Below are positions 1 through 7,383 of a stretch of DNA of 15,553 nt, in pieces (within the stretch, counting starts at the first letter, position 1; the number at the start of each line of letters is the position of its first letter). A model generated the notes under the pieces. The model had not been told where the DNA came from. It was given only the letters and a program-made list of their open reading frames with translations, and did no database searches. Location of the stretch: assembly GCA_002307715.1 (NCBI GenBank), contig DBUA01000035.1, forward strand, positions 52,788 to 68,340, written 5' to 3'. The position numbers were made by a program, and so were the translations under genes. The stretch is from Candidatus Moranbacteria bacterium UBA1302. GTDB lineage: Bacteria > Patescibacteriota > Minisyncoccia > Moranbacterales > UBA1568.

Positions 1-1797
1 GTCTATGTGATGTGGAAGTTTATCCGTGATTTTTTCAACATCTTCTTTATTTTGATGCTCCTTTATATCGCTTTCACTACTATTTTTCAGATAGGAAAGG
101 ATTACAAGAAGGCATTGCTTCACTTGGTCATGATGGCGCTGCTTGTGAATTTCAGCTTCCCGATCACGCGTTTTATCATCGATGCTGGAAATGTTCCCAT
201 GTATTATTTCGCCGATATGTTGAGTGGCGGTACCGGCAGCGCGAGCGCGGGTCTTGGTTCAGTATTCGGTGCATCGAAAATTCAAAGCATTCTCATATAT
301 GGCAATGAGAGTACAGTAGTCACGTTTTCAGCAATAAACGATAGTGTCGAATTGGCGCACTTGCTCGCCGCGACCGTTTTTTTGTTCATGTTTTCCATTA
401 CGCTGTTGGTGCTTGCGGTGATGTTCACTATCCGTTTGGCTATGCTGGTCGTGTTGCTGATTTTCGCATCGGTCGGTTTCGTGGGATCGGTCATTCCAGG
501 TATGGCGAAGTTTTCAAGCGATTGGTGGAACAAGCTCATGCAGTATGTCATCTATGGTCCGGCGGCGATGCTTATGCTCTTGATTTCGGTGAAGTTTTTC
601 GAGATTGTCGCGTCGAGTTCTTTTCATACGAAAGTCCAAACTGCGGCTAATACCCAGAGTATTACGGGCATGAAGGACTTCATGTCTGCTGCGACGCAGT
701 TTTCTATTCCAATTGTCATGCTGTGGGTAGCCATAGGCATGTCCGGAAAAATGTCGATCATTGGTGCTGGCGTTGTGAATGGATATGCACAGGCTGCGAC
801 AAAATGGGCACGTAGGAAGACATATAATAATCCGATTACCAATAACGGCGTTACTCGGGGTATAGCTAAGGGAGCTCGGCAGAGCTTAGAAGGGAGTAAG
901 TATGGAAAATTCCTTCTTCCGAAAACATGGGAGAAAGGTTCGAAACATACTGAAGAACTTACAGCTGGTTTTATTAGCGGTGGAAATAAGGGTTTTGCGA
1001 CTGCAAAGGAACGATATCACGATGCCAATGTGAGTGAGCAGGAAAAGAAGATGGAAGAGCAGCGTGTGAGTGAGTCGGAGTTGCGCAATATCATGAATGA
1101 TCCGAAGAAGCACTCCAAAGAGAAGGTCGAAGCAGCTGTCAGGTTATTGTCAAAGAAGGACGCATTACGCAATGGCACCGATATGAAGGCCGCTATGGCC
1201 GCTATGGATTTTGCTAATGAAGGCAATAATTCGGCAAATGATAAGAAACGCGAACTGATTCGCAAGGCTGGCGGGGAAATCTATAAGGATGCAGCAAGTC
1301 TCACGAGCGCGTTGAGTGTCTTGGGCGAAGATACCAAATCTGCCGCAGCGCTTATTGAAAAGGCGGATAAGGCGGCATTGAAGGGCGGATATGGCGAGAT
1401 TGCCGGAAAGGTTAAGGGAAATGAACAGTTGCAGAAATCGCTTGATGGTCGCTATAAGAAAGAAGGTATGGTTCATGAAATCATGAATCATCAATTGAAC
1501 CAGCCGGGCGCTGATAGGCAAAAAGTGTACGAGGAAACCATCAGGAATATGACGGCGGATGATTTCGCGAAACAGGGTGGCCTGCATGAAATGATAGGTG
1601 CAGAAGCCGAATTGACTGAATATCTGAAGAAACATGCGAAAGAGAATGTCTCGTATTATCAGGAATCGATAAAGAAGATGAGTAGCGCGAGCCAGAGCAA
1701 AGTCAGGACGATTATGCCGGTGAGCGAGGGCGGCAATAAGGGTTCGAATATACGTGAAAAATTGAAAGAAGTCGGGACGAAAAATGGACGCCGGTAA
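1..1797 (+). CDS. VirB6/TrbL-like T4SS inner-membrane protein, 5' end cut off by the window
   Basis: Probable polytopic channel component of a type IV secretion system. The reading frame is open from base 1 (Val-Tyr-Val-Met), and the candidate starts (GTG at 7, ATG at 10) fall directly before a membrane segment with no Shine-Dalgarno, so the true start probably lies upstream. Numbering from the GTG at base 7, hydrophobic segments lie near residues 10-28, 36-58, 117-142, 143-165, 178-202 and 231-256, with a Gly/Ser/Ala-rich stretch around 72-88 that is probably outside the membrane. From about residue 260 to 596 the protein is a charged, Lys/Glu-rich, mostly helical soluble tail, presumably cytoplasmic. 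The TM core followed by a long soluble tail, and the PrgI-VirB4 neighbours, match VirB6/TrbL-like proteins of CPR bacteria (recalled family knowledge). The next gene starts 8 bases after the stop. Sequence identity to classical VirB6 is expected to be low, so the assignment rests on topology and context. Confidence 0.8.
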   Translation, partial: VYVMWKFIRDFFNIFFILMLLYIAFTTIFQIGKDYKKALLHLVMMALLVNFSFPITRFIIDAGNVPMYYFADMLSGGTGSASAGLGSVFGASKIQSILIYGNESTVVTFSAINDSVELAHLLAATVFLFMFSITLLVLAVMFTIRLAMLVVLLIFASVGFVGSVIPGMAKFSSDWWNKLMQYVIYGPAAMLMLLISVKFFEIVASSSFHTKVQTAANTQSITGMKDFMSAATQFSIPIVMLWVAIGMSGKMSIIGAGVVNGYAQAATKWARRKTYNNPITNNGVTRGIAKGARQSLEGSKYGKFLLPKTWEKGSKHTEELTAGFISGGNKGFATAKERYHDANVSEQEKKMEEQRVSESELRNIMNDPKKHSKEKVEAAVRLLSKKDALRNGTDMKAAMAAMDFANEGNNSANDKKRELIRKAGGEIYKDAASLTSALSVLGEDTKSAAALIEKADKAALKGGYGEIAGKVKGNEQLQKSLDGRYKKEGMVHEIMNHQLNQPGADRQKVYEETIRNMTADDFAKQGGLHEMIGAEAELTEYLKKHAKENVSYYQESIKKMSSASQSKVRTIMPVSEGGNKGSNIREKLKEVGTKNGRR

Positions 1798-1805
1798 AAA
1801 GGATT

Positions 1806-3026
1806 ATGGAAAACAAAATAAACAATCCTATCTACTATCCAATGCTTGCTTCTGAAGAAGTGAACGGAGGAGCTCTTTCTGATGAGGAATTCCGTTCGGT
1901 TTGGAACGGTTTCCAAGCGCTTCCTCAAGAGCGGCAGGATATATTGACGAGCGAGGAAATGCCGTTTCGTATCAAGGAATTGCAAACATCCCTTGAGCTT
2001 GGCGATGATGTGGTCGAAAGCTTGAGTGTGCTTATTCGTTGGTATTTTTTCGATTTTTTGAAAGACGCGGCATTAGTCGATGCGGTACGCTCAATCTTGC
2101 CGCCAGATGGCGTTTCCAAAACCGACAAGATTATCGAGAAACTGAAAACTGATATTTTTTCTATCAAACCGAAGAAAACGTTACCTGTTCCGCAAGTGCT
2201 ACAAGCGAAAACAGCTTCCGTTGAGCAGATTCCGCTTATGCAGGCGATCACGAAATATGAACGTCTTTCGCAACAGCTCATCACGGAGGATAAGATCTTA
2301 GTCCGATCACAACCTGTCCGTCCATCGCTCGTGAATTGGATCAAATGTTATCGTGATGAATTAGGCGTCGGTTTCCATGACAGCGTCCAACGCGGAAATT
2401 TCTTATTTCGTTCCGAGAACGGCAAACGTTTGACGACGGGTGAACGTGAGCGAGTCAATCTTATACTGAAGTCTATCGAAGAAAATTATCCTTTATCGAT
2501 TGATACGGAGCATTTCGAGATAGTGTTTCCGAAATCCTCAGTCGCTATGCCTCGTCCAGAGCATCATGAACCTTCCGCTATTGCGGCGAAGTATCCCGTC
2601 GTGAAAGGCCCGGAATTTGGGACGCGTCAGGAAATCCCGAAGCCTGTTCAGCAGACTGTACCCGTATCGGCACCACCGAAAGCGGCAGCGTTTGTTCCGA
2701 AAATCGCTCAGGATCGTCCAGTATCGGTGAGCCCGTATCGTACTGGCAATGCTGGCATCGATTTTTCCAATCAGAAAACATCAGAAATTCCTGATAAGTC
2801 GTTGGTAGATGATTCACAGCTCAGTTTTTCGCTCAATCATGTCTTTCCTGCGGAGCATGAAGCGATGAATCATCCGCAATCAACTCCGGCACAGGCCCCG
2901 GTGATTTCGAAACCGGCCGTAGAACCGGTTCGATCCATGCCAACTACGACTCCTCCTGTCGCTCCGAAGCCAGCTCCGAAAAAGATGAATCCGTTTATCA
3001 TCAATCCGATTTCCCATGAGGAATAG
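1806..3026 (+). CDS. Conserved hypothetical T4SS-locus protein with proline-rich C-terminal tail
   Basis: A 406-aa soluble protein with no signal peptide or membrane segment. I know no assigned function. Residues 1-240 look globular and helical. The most conserved-looking part is about residues 145-235, with a Pro-Val-Arg-Pro-Ser-Leu-x-Asn-Trp-Ile motif, then a region ending in a Leu-Ile-Leu-Lys-Ser-Ile-Glu-Glu helix. I recall similar domains in proteins encoded beside T4SS genes in other CPR genomes. Residues from about 245 to the end are low-complexity and rich in Pro, Ala, Val and Ser, with runs such as APVISKPAVEPV, which suggests a flexible linker or docking tail. It lies 8 bases after the VirB6-like gene and 46 before the PrgI gene, so it is probably in the same operon. 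An AAGGA lies only two bases before the ATG, too close for a good Shine-Dalgarno. It may be a cytoplasmic accessory of the secretion machine (inference). Confidence 0.8.
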   Translation: MENKINNPIYYPMLASEEVNGGALSDEEFRSVWNGFQALPQERQDILTSEEMPFRIKELQTSLELGDDVVESLSVLIRWYFFDFLKDAALVDAVRSILPPDGVSKTDKIIEKLKTDIFSIKPKKTLPVPQVLQAKTASVEQIPLMQAITKYERLSQQLITEDKILVRSQPVRPSLVNWIKCYRDELGVGFHDSVQRGNFLFRSENGKRLTTGERERVNLILKSIEENYPLSIDTEHFEIVFPKSSVAMPRPEHHEPSAIAAKYPVVKGPEFGTRQEIPKPVQQTVPVSAPPKAAAFVPKIAQDRPVSVSPYRTGNAGIDFSNQKTSEIPDKSLVDDSQLSFSLNHVFPAEHEAMNHPQSTPAQAPVISKPAVEPVRSMPTTTPPVAPKPAPKKMNPFIINPISHEE

Positions 3027-3072
3027 GCTGCGCAGTCGGATGTTTTTGAAAGAATCATAAAAACAATCGAGT

Positions 3073-3474
3073 ATGATGTTCAGCGTACCGCAATTTATTG
3101 ATATTGAAGATAAGATAGCCGGTCCGCTTACATGGAAGCAGTTGTTGTGGATGATCGGTATGGGAGCAGCGCTCCTTGTCATGTTCAATACGTTTGATAA
3201 GGCGCTTTTCTTCATTTTGGCTATCCCTGTCATTCTACTTTTTGTGGCACTCGCTTTTTATCGGCCGAATGGCATACCGCTTATAACGTTTATTTTTCAG
3301 ATGTTCTTTTTTCTCTTTCGTCCGAAAATATCCGTATGGGAACGTCCGGTACAGCGTTTGCCGCAATCGCAACCAAAAGAATCGCTGCCTGTCGCTGCAG
3401 GTCCAAGCGATAAACGCATCACAGCAGATCGTTTGAAGGAATTGGCTGGCATACTCGATAATCAGGGGAAATGA
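3073..3474 (+). CDS. PrgI family membrane protein
   Basis: A 133-aa protein matching the PrgI family (PF12666), small membrane proteins encoded next to VirB4 in Gram-positive-type and CPR T4SS loci. They may take the VirB3 position. The N-terminal FSVPQFIDIEDKIAGPLTWK stretch is the family signature. Two adjacent membrane segments follow, near residues 26-42 and 44-62. A further hydrophobic stretch around 70-87 ends in a Phe-Arg-Pro-Lys motif. The last 40 residues are hydrophilic, probably cytoplasmic. Tandem ATG codons at 3073 and 3076 are both possible starts, and there is no Shine-Dalgarno. The gene lies directly before the VirB4 pair, where PrgI is expected. Confidence 0.9.
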   Translation: MMFSVPQFIDIEDKIAGPLTWKQLLWMIGMGAALLVMFNTFDKALFFILAIPVILLFVALAFYRPNGIPLITFIFQMFFFLFRPKISVWERPVQRLPQSQPKESLPVAAGPSDKRITADRLKELAGILDNQGK

Positions 3475-3483
3475 TGTTAGAAT
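3455..3483 (+). promoter_or_regulatory. Candidate promoter ahead of the VirB4 pair
   Basis: TCGATA (3455-3460), a 17-base spacer, then TAGAAT (3478-3483) preceded by TG one base upstream, i.e. an extended -10. Each hexamer matches the sigma70 consensus at four or five positions. It overlaps the 3' end of the PrgI gene and could give extra transcription of the TraC-like and VirB4 genes. Predicted from sequence only. Confidence 0.35.
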
Positions 3484-3531
3484 AGAGAAAAGGGTTACGT
3501 CAAAGTCGTTTTTCCTGCTCGTTCACTTTAT

Positions 3532-4212
3532 ATGGAATTGCTCAAACCAAAAAATAAATCAGCCGGAGGCTCTAGCACTCAAAAGTATGTTGATGTTGAG
3601 GAGATACGTGACGGAGCTATTGTCTTGAAAAATGGGGCGCTCAGGTCCATTTTATTGGTTTCTTCAATCAATTTTGATCTCAAATCAAGTCAGGAACAAG
3701 ATGCTATCATCGGCCAATACCAATCTTTTCTCAATGCTTTGGATTTTCCCGCTCAAATCGTCATTAGCTCCCGAAGATTCAATATCACTCCTTATCTGGA
3801 ACTTCTAGATGACCAAGAAAAGCATCAGGAGAATGAATTACTGCGTTTTCAGATTTCCGAATATCGCACATTCATTAAAAATATGACAGAAGTGGCGAAT
3901 ATCATGTCGAAGTTTTTTTATGTTGTGGTGCCGTTTGCTCCGTCTGAAGATGAGAAGAGCGGACTTTTGGGGAAACTGAGCGGTATATTCCAGCCGAAAA
4001 AGATGAGTAGTCTCCACGGTGAACAGTTTGAAACGTACCGTAGCCAGCTTTTACAGCGTGTCGACCAGGTTTCTGCGGCGCTTGTTGGCACCGGAGTAAA
4101 GGTGACGCAGCTCAATACCGAAGAGATCATAGAACTCCTTTATAATAGCTATAATCCATCGCTTTTCACGACTACCGTCATCAAGAATATCGAATCAGTC
4201 GAATTATCTTAG
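3532..4212 (+). CDS. TraC-like N-terminal VirB4 domain protein (split VirB4, part 1)
   Basis: A 226-aa protein without predicted membrane segments. It resembles the TraC-like proteins that stand as separate genes before VirB4 in CPR T4SS loci. The recognisable part is residues 18-130: a VDVEEIRDGAIVLKNGALR start, then an inner stretch with SSINFDLKSSQEQDAI and a helical region around residues 80-125. This corresponds to the N-terminal domain of VirB4, which contacts the membrane partners, and it has no Walker motifs of its own. Start ATG at 3532 has no Shine-Dalgarno. It ends with TAG at 4210-4212. The next gene is in the same frame, with 12 sense codons and no other stop between the TAG and the next ATG. 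Separate genes are the arrangement I recall for this group, so I annotate two proteins, but read-through to a fused VirB4 is formally possible. Confidence 0.8.
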   Translation: MELLKPKNKSAGGSSTQKYVDVEEIRDGAIVLKNGALRSILLVSSINFDLKSSQEQDAIIGQYQSFLNALDFPAQIVISSRRFNITPYLELLDDQEKHQENELLRFQISEYRTFIKNMTEVANIMSKFFYVVVPFAPSEDEKSGLLGKLSGIFQPKKMSSLHGEQFETYRSQLLQRVDQVSAALVGTGVKVTQLNTEEIIELLYNSYNPSLFTTTVIKNIESVELS

Positions 4213-4248
4213 GAAAATAGCGTTAAGCCACGGATAGAAACTAAAACG

Positions 4249-6126
4249 ATGCCACAAGGAATCACATTGCCAGAACCGGAAGCCGCAAATACTCCCGAGA
4301 AGAAAGGATTGCTTAATGTATTCGGACAGCATAGCCAGCCGAAACAATCATCCGGACAGTCTGAAGCGGAACGGTTGTATCAGCAGGGTATCGCTACTAT
4401 CCGGGATCTTATTGCGCCTCCGGCAATCAAGCTCAAACCGAATTCCATGCAGGTAGGAGATGTGTTGGCACGTACGTATTTTGTCATCGCCTATCCACGC
4501 TATCTATCGACGAATTGGTTTTCACCGATTATCAATATTGATTTCGCGATGGATACGGCTCTTTTCGTGCATCCGATTGATACGGCTGAAATCCTCAAAA
4601 ATCTCAGAAAATCTGCTACCCAAGTGCAATCACAGATTCACATTGAAGCGGAAAATGGGAAGATTCGCAATCCGCAGCTCGAGACCGCATTGGAAGATAT
4701 CGAAGCACTTCGTGATAAATTGATGCAGGGAACGGAGAAATTCTTTCGATTTGGTCTTTATATGACCATTTATGGTACTGATGATCGGGATCTTAATGAT
4801 AAATGCCAGACAGTAGAATCGATTCTTGAAGCGCAACTCGTTTATGTGAAGCCGGCTGTGCTGCGTATGGATCAAGGTTTTGCAGCGACGCGTCCTATTG
4901 CGACAGATACGTTGGATGTAGCGAACAATCTGAATACAGAACCGCTTTCGACGACCTTTCCGTTCGTTTCGTCGGATTTGTCTTCCAATGACGGCATCCT
5001 TTATGGGATTAATCGTCATAATAATTCGTTGGTCTTATTCGATCGTTTCAAGCTTGAAAACGCCAATATGGTGGTGTTCGCGAAGTCTGGTGCCGGAAAA
5101 AGCTATACTGTGAAGCTGGAAGTGCTCCGTTCGATGATGTTCGGCACGGATGTCATCATTATCGATCCTGAAAACGAATATGGACATCTTTGTGAAGCGG
5201 TGGGAGGTACGTTCCTGAAAATATCGCTCGGTTCGAATGTCCACCTCAACCCGTTCGATTTGCCGAAGAGTTCGAGTGATGATGGAAACGAAGGCGTACT
5301 TCGCAATACTATTGCTAATATCATCGGCTTGTTGCATATCATGCTTGGAGCAGTAACGCCGGAAGAAGATTCTATTCTTGATCGCGCTATCCATGAGACA
5401 TATGCCATCCGTGATATCACTGAACGGACGGATTATGCCAAATTGACGCCGGCTGCGTTCCCTACCATGTCTGATTTGTATGCCGTATTGGAGAATATGG
5501 ATGGAGCCGAATCGCTCACGGCTCGGTTGGAGCGTTACACGGAAGGTATTTTCGGCGGTTTCTTGAATAAGCAGACTAATATCGACATGGAGAATCAGTT
5601 GGTAGTTTTCAACATCCGCGATCTTGAGGAAGAGCTTCGTCCGATCGCCATGTATATCGTGCTTCAATTCATTTGGAATGAAGTGCGTTCCAAAATGAAA
5701 CGCCGAGTGGTTGTTGTGGATGAGGCTTGGGTTATGATGCAACACGAGGATGCCGCTTCGTTCCTGTTTGGTATCGCGAAACGTTGTCGAAAATATTACA
5801 CAGGCCTGACTACGATCACACAGGATATCAGCGATTTCATGAATTCTCGTTATGGCAAGCCGATTATTACGAACTCATCGCTTCAGCTTCTTTTGCGCCA
5901 ATCTCCTTCGTCCATAGACCTTATCGCTGAGACATTCTATCTCACTGATCATGAGAAGTTTCTTTTGCTTGAATCGAATGTCGGTGAAGGTATTTTCTTC
6001 GCCGGCTCAAAGCATGCTGCTATTAAAGTTATTGCTTCATATAGCGAAGACCAGATCATTACATCGGATCCGCGCCAACTTTTGGAAATCGAGACGGCAA
6101 AGCAGGAATTTGGTACAGGCCAATAA
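4249..6126 (+). CDS. virB4: VirB4 family T4SS ATPase (split VirB4, part 2)
   Basis: A 625-aa protein, the ATPase that powers type IV secretion, acting at the cytoplasmic face of the membrane. Residues 60-270 form the domain before the ATPase, with the conserved-looking RYLSTNWFSPIINID region near 84-98 and YGINRHNNSLVLFDRF near 252-267. The P-loop is AKSGAGKS at 278-285 (Walker A). IIIDPENEY lies near 303-311. Walker B is VVVVDE at 487-492, followed by AW, and a TQDISDF motif at 524-530 fits the helicase-like motif of VirB4/DUF87 ATPases. All expected nucleotide-binding residues are present, so the enzyme looks active. The ATG at 4249 has no Shine-Dalgarno. The first 50 residues are polar and low-complexity, so an alternative start nearby cannot be excluded. 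A small membrane protein gene begins 12 bases after the stop. Confidence 0.93.
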   Translation: MPQGITLPEPEAANTPEKKGLLNVFGQHSQPKQSSGQSEAERLYQQGIATIRDLIAPPAIKLKPNSMQVGDVLARTYFVIAYPRYLSTNWFSPIINIDFAMDTALFVHPIDTAEILKNLRKSATQVQSQIHIEAENGKIRNPQLETALEDIEALRDKLMQGTEKFFRFGLYMTIYGTDDRDLNDKCQTVESILEAQLVYVKPAVLRMDQGFAATRPIATDTLDVANNLNTEPLSTTFPFVSSDLSSNDGILYGINRHNNSLVLFDRFKLENANMVVFAKSGAGKSYTVKLEVLRSMMFGTDVIIIDPENEYGHLCEAVGGTFLKISLGSNVHLNPFDLPKSSSDDGNEGVLRNTIANIIGLLHIMLGAVTPEEDSILDRAIHETYAIRDITERTDYAKLTPAAFPTMSDLYAVLENMDGAESLTARLERYTEGIFGGFLNKQTNIDMENQLVVFNIRDLEEELRPIAMYIVLQFIWNEVRSKMKRRVVVVDEAWVMMQHEDAASFLFGIAKRCRKYYTGLTTITQDISDFMNSRYGKPIITNSSLQLLLRQSPSSIDLIAETFYLTDHEKFLLLESNVGEGIFFAGSKHAAIKVIASYSEDQIITSDPRQLLEIETAKQEFGTGQ

Positions 6127-6138
6127 CCAAGAACGAAT

Positions 6139-6645
6139 ATGGTATTGCCAGCGATTGCTGTGCGTGCAGCTGTATCCGGCGGAGCCCGGAAAACGGCTAT
6201 GAGCGGAGCAACAAGAACGGGAACGCGCTCAATGACGGCAGAACATTCCGCAGCGAAACGGGATGGACGCTATAAAAAAGCGCAAGAGCATTTGAAATCA
6301 GGCATGACATCGCTTCAAAAGAATGCCTCAGGGAAAGCTCCTTCGGCATTGGTGTATATTGGAGCGCTTGCAGTGGCGATATTCAAAGACATGCTTGATC
6401 TGATTGGTGTTGGATCATTGCCTGCGCTTGGAACGATTGTGACGATATTTTGCACAGCGCTCATCTGGATCATCATTTCATTTGATGATGTCGGAAATGC
6501 CGGTAATATGAAGATGATGCGAGGTATTGTGTTGGTGGTGGTCGGTATTCTCGAAGGAATACTGTTCGGGCTCAACTTGATGCCGATTGAATCGCTAACG
6601 GTGATGGGATTATACGTTATTGCTAAAAATCAATCGAAAGGGTAG
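6139..6645 (+). CDS. Small T4SS-locus integral membrane protein, unknown function
   Basis: A 168-aa protein with no function I can name. Residues 1-65 are polar, rich in Ala, Arg, Lys, Thr and Ser, and strongly basic, so probably cytoplasmic. The remainder is membrane: hydrophobic segments lie near 69-92, 94-115 and 128-163, the last long enough for two passes. A Gly-Val-Gly-Ser-Leu-Pro-Ala-Leu-Gly-Thr turn separates the first two. I recall small membrane proteins with a similar hairpin next to VirB4 in other CPR T4SS loci, so a structural role in the inner-membrane complex is a reasonable inference. It starts 12 bases after VirB4 without a Shine-Dalgarno. A separate promoter appears just after it, so it is probably the last gene of the VirB4 transcript. 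Confidence 0.75.
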   Translation: MVLPAIAVRAAVSGGARKTAMSGATRTGTRSMTAEHSAAKRDGRYKKAQEHLKSGMTSLQKNASGKAPSALVYIGALAVAIFKDMLDLIGVGSLPALGTIVTIFCTALIWIIISFDDVGNAGNMKMMRGIVLVVVGILEGILFGLNLMPIESLTVMGLYVIAKNQSKG

Positions 6646-6651
6646 TAGGGG

Positions 6652-6681
6652 TGGGCATTCTTTTCAAAAATGGGGTATAAT
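6652..6681 (+). promoter_or_regulatory. Candidate sigma70-type promoter for the CPBP and 919-aa protein genes
   Basis: TGGGCA (6652-6657), an 18-base spacer, and a perfect TATAAT -10 box (6676-6681). The predicted transcription start is about 6688, roughly 12 bases before the ATG at 6700, so the leader would be very short. A 10-bp perfect palindrome, AATGATCATT (6685-6694), lies between the -10 box and the start codon and could be a repressor site. That last point is speculative. Confidence 0.6.
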
Positions 6682-6699
6682 GATAATGATCATTGAAGC

Positions 6700-7362
6700 A
6701 TGAAGCGTATGTTGAAGAAGCTTTCAGAATATCGGCGCGCTGTCGTTACGGGCCTTCTTGTTTTTGGCTCAATTGCTTTTTTGGGACTTTTCAAAGAAAG
6801 CGATGCGGTGAATCCGACATTTCAATTTATCATTGTGAGTATCGTTTTTTTCCTTTTGGTACCGATGGCATATACGAGATGGATATTGGATGAACCGTTT
6901 TCCACGCTTGGATTCCGTCGCGGAAAATCCATACGCGGAGTCGTTGCTGGAACGGTATGCGTATCAGCTGGTCTTTTGGCTTCTTATTGCTTGCTTCATT
7001 TTACGCCTTTCGCAAGCCAATATAGTTTGCCGTATATCGTACGGAGTGATTTTCTTTGGTTCATGGCGTACGAGCTTGTTATTGTTGCTGGCATGGCATT
7101 TTTATATGAAGTGTTTTTTCGTGGTTTTATACAATTGTCTTGGTTCAAGGATCAGCCGATTGTCGGCATAGCGGTGAGTTCAATCATGTTTTGGGGATTG
7201 TATGCTTTGAGCGGCGGTGTTGTCTGGCAGCAAGCACCCTTCCTTCTTTTTGCTCCGTTAGCTGGCGTTGTTGCGGCGATTTCCGGATCGATTTGGTATT
7301 CTTGGATGGCTAGTTGGATGTTCCTTTTTTTGGCAGATGTTTTATTTCTCATGATACGTTAA
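6700..7362 (+). CDS. CPBP-family membrane protein with degenerate protease motifs
   Basis: A 220-aa membrane protein with six to eight hydrophobic segments. It resembles the CPBP (CaaX protease and bacteriocin-processing, ABI) family of intramembrane endopeptidases. The best match is Tyr136-Glu137-Val-Phe-Phe-Arg141-Gly, corresponding to the family motif EExxxR with the first Glu replaced by Tyr. Motif 2, normally FxxxH, reads Phe164-Trp-Gly-Leu-Tyr168, with Tyr for His. The segment where the third motif (HxxxN/D) belongs, near residues 197-213, has no His. The protein is therefore probably not a functional protease, or works by other residues. A role in holding or sensing membrane partners of the secretion system is an inference. 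It begins with its own predicted promoter and is followed after 21 bases by the 919-aa protein gene, so the two are probably co-transcribed. Confidence 0.7.
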   Translation: MKRMLKKLSEYRRAVVTGLLVFGSIAFLGLFKESDAVNPTFQFIIVSIVFFLLVPMAYTRWILDEPFSTLGFRRGKSIRGVVAGTVCVSAGLLASYCLLHFTPFASQYSLPYIVRSDFLWFMAYELVIVAGMAFLYEVFFRGFIQLSWFKDQPIVGIAVSSIMFWGLYALSGGVVWQQAPFLLFAPLAGVVAAISGSIWYSWMASWMFLFLADVLFLMIR

Positions 7363-7383
7363 TCCAAACAAAGAGTTTTTATT

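Noticed and set aside
5035..5745. 236-codon minus-strand frame opposite VirB4
   Set aside because: Antisense shadow of a strongly conserved ATPase region; His/Arg/Ile-rich without recognisable motifs.
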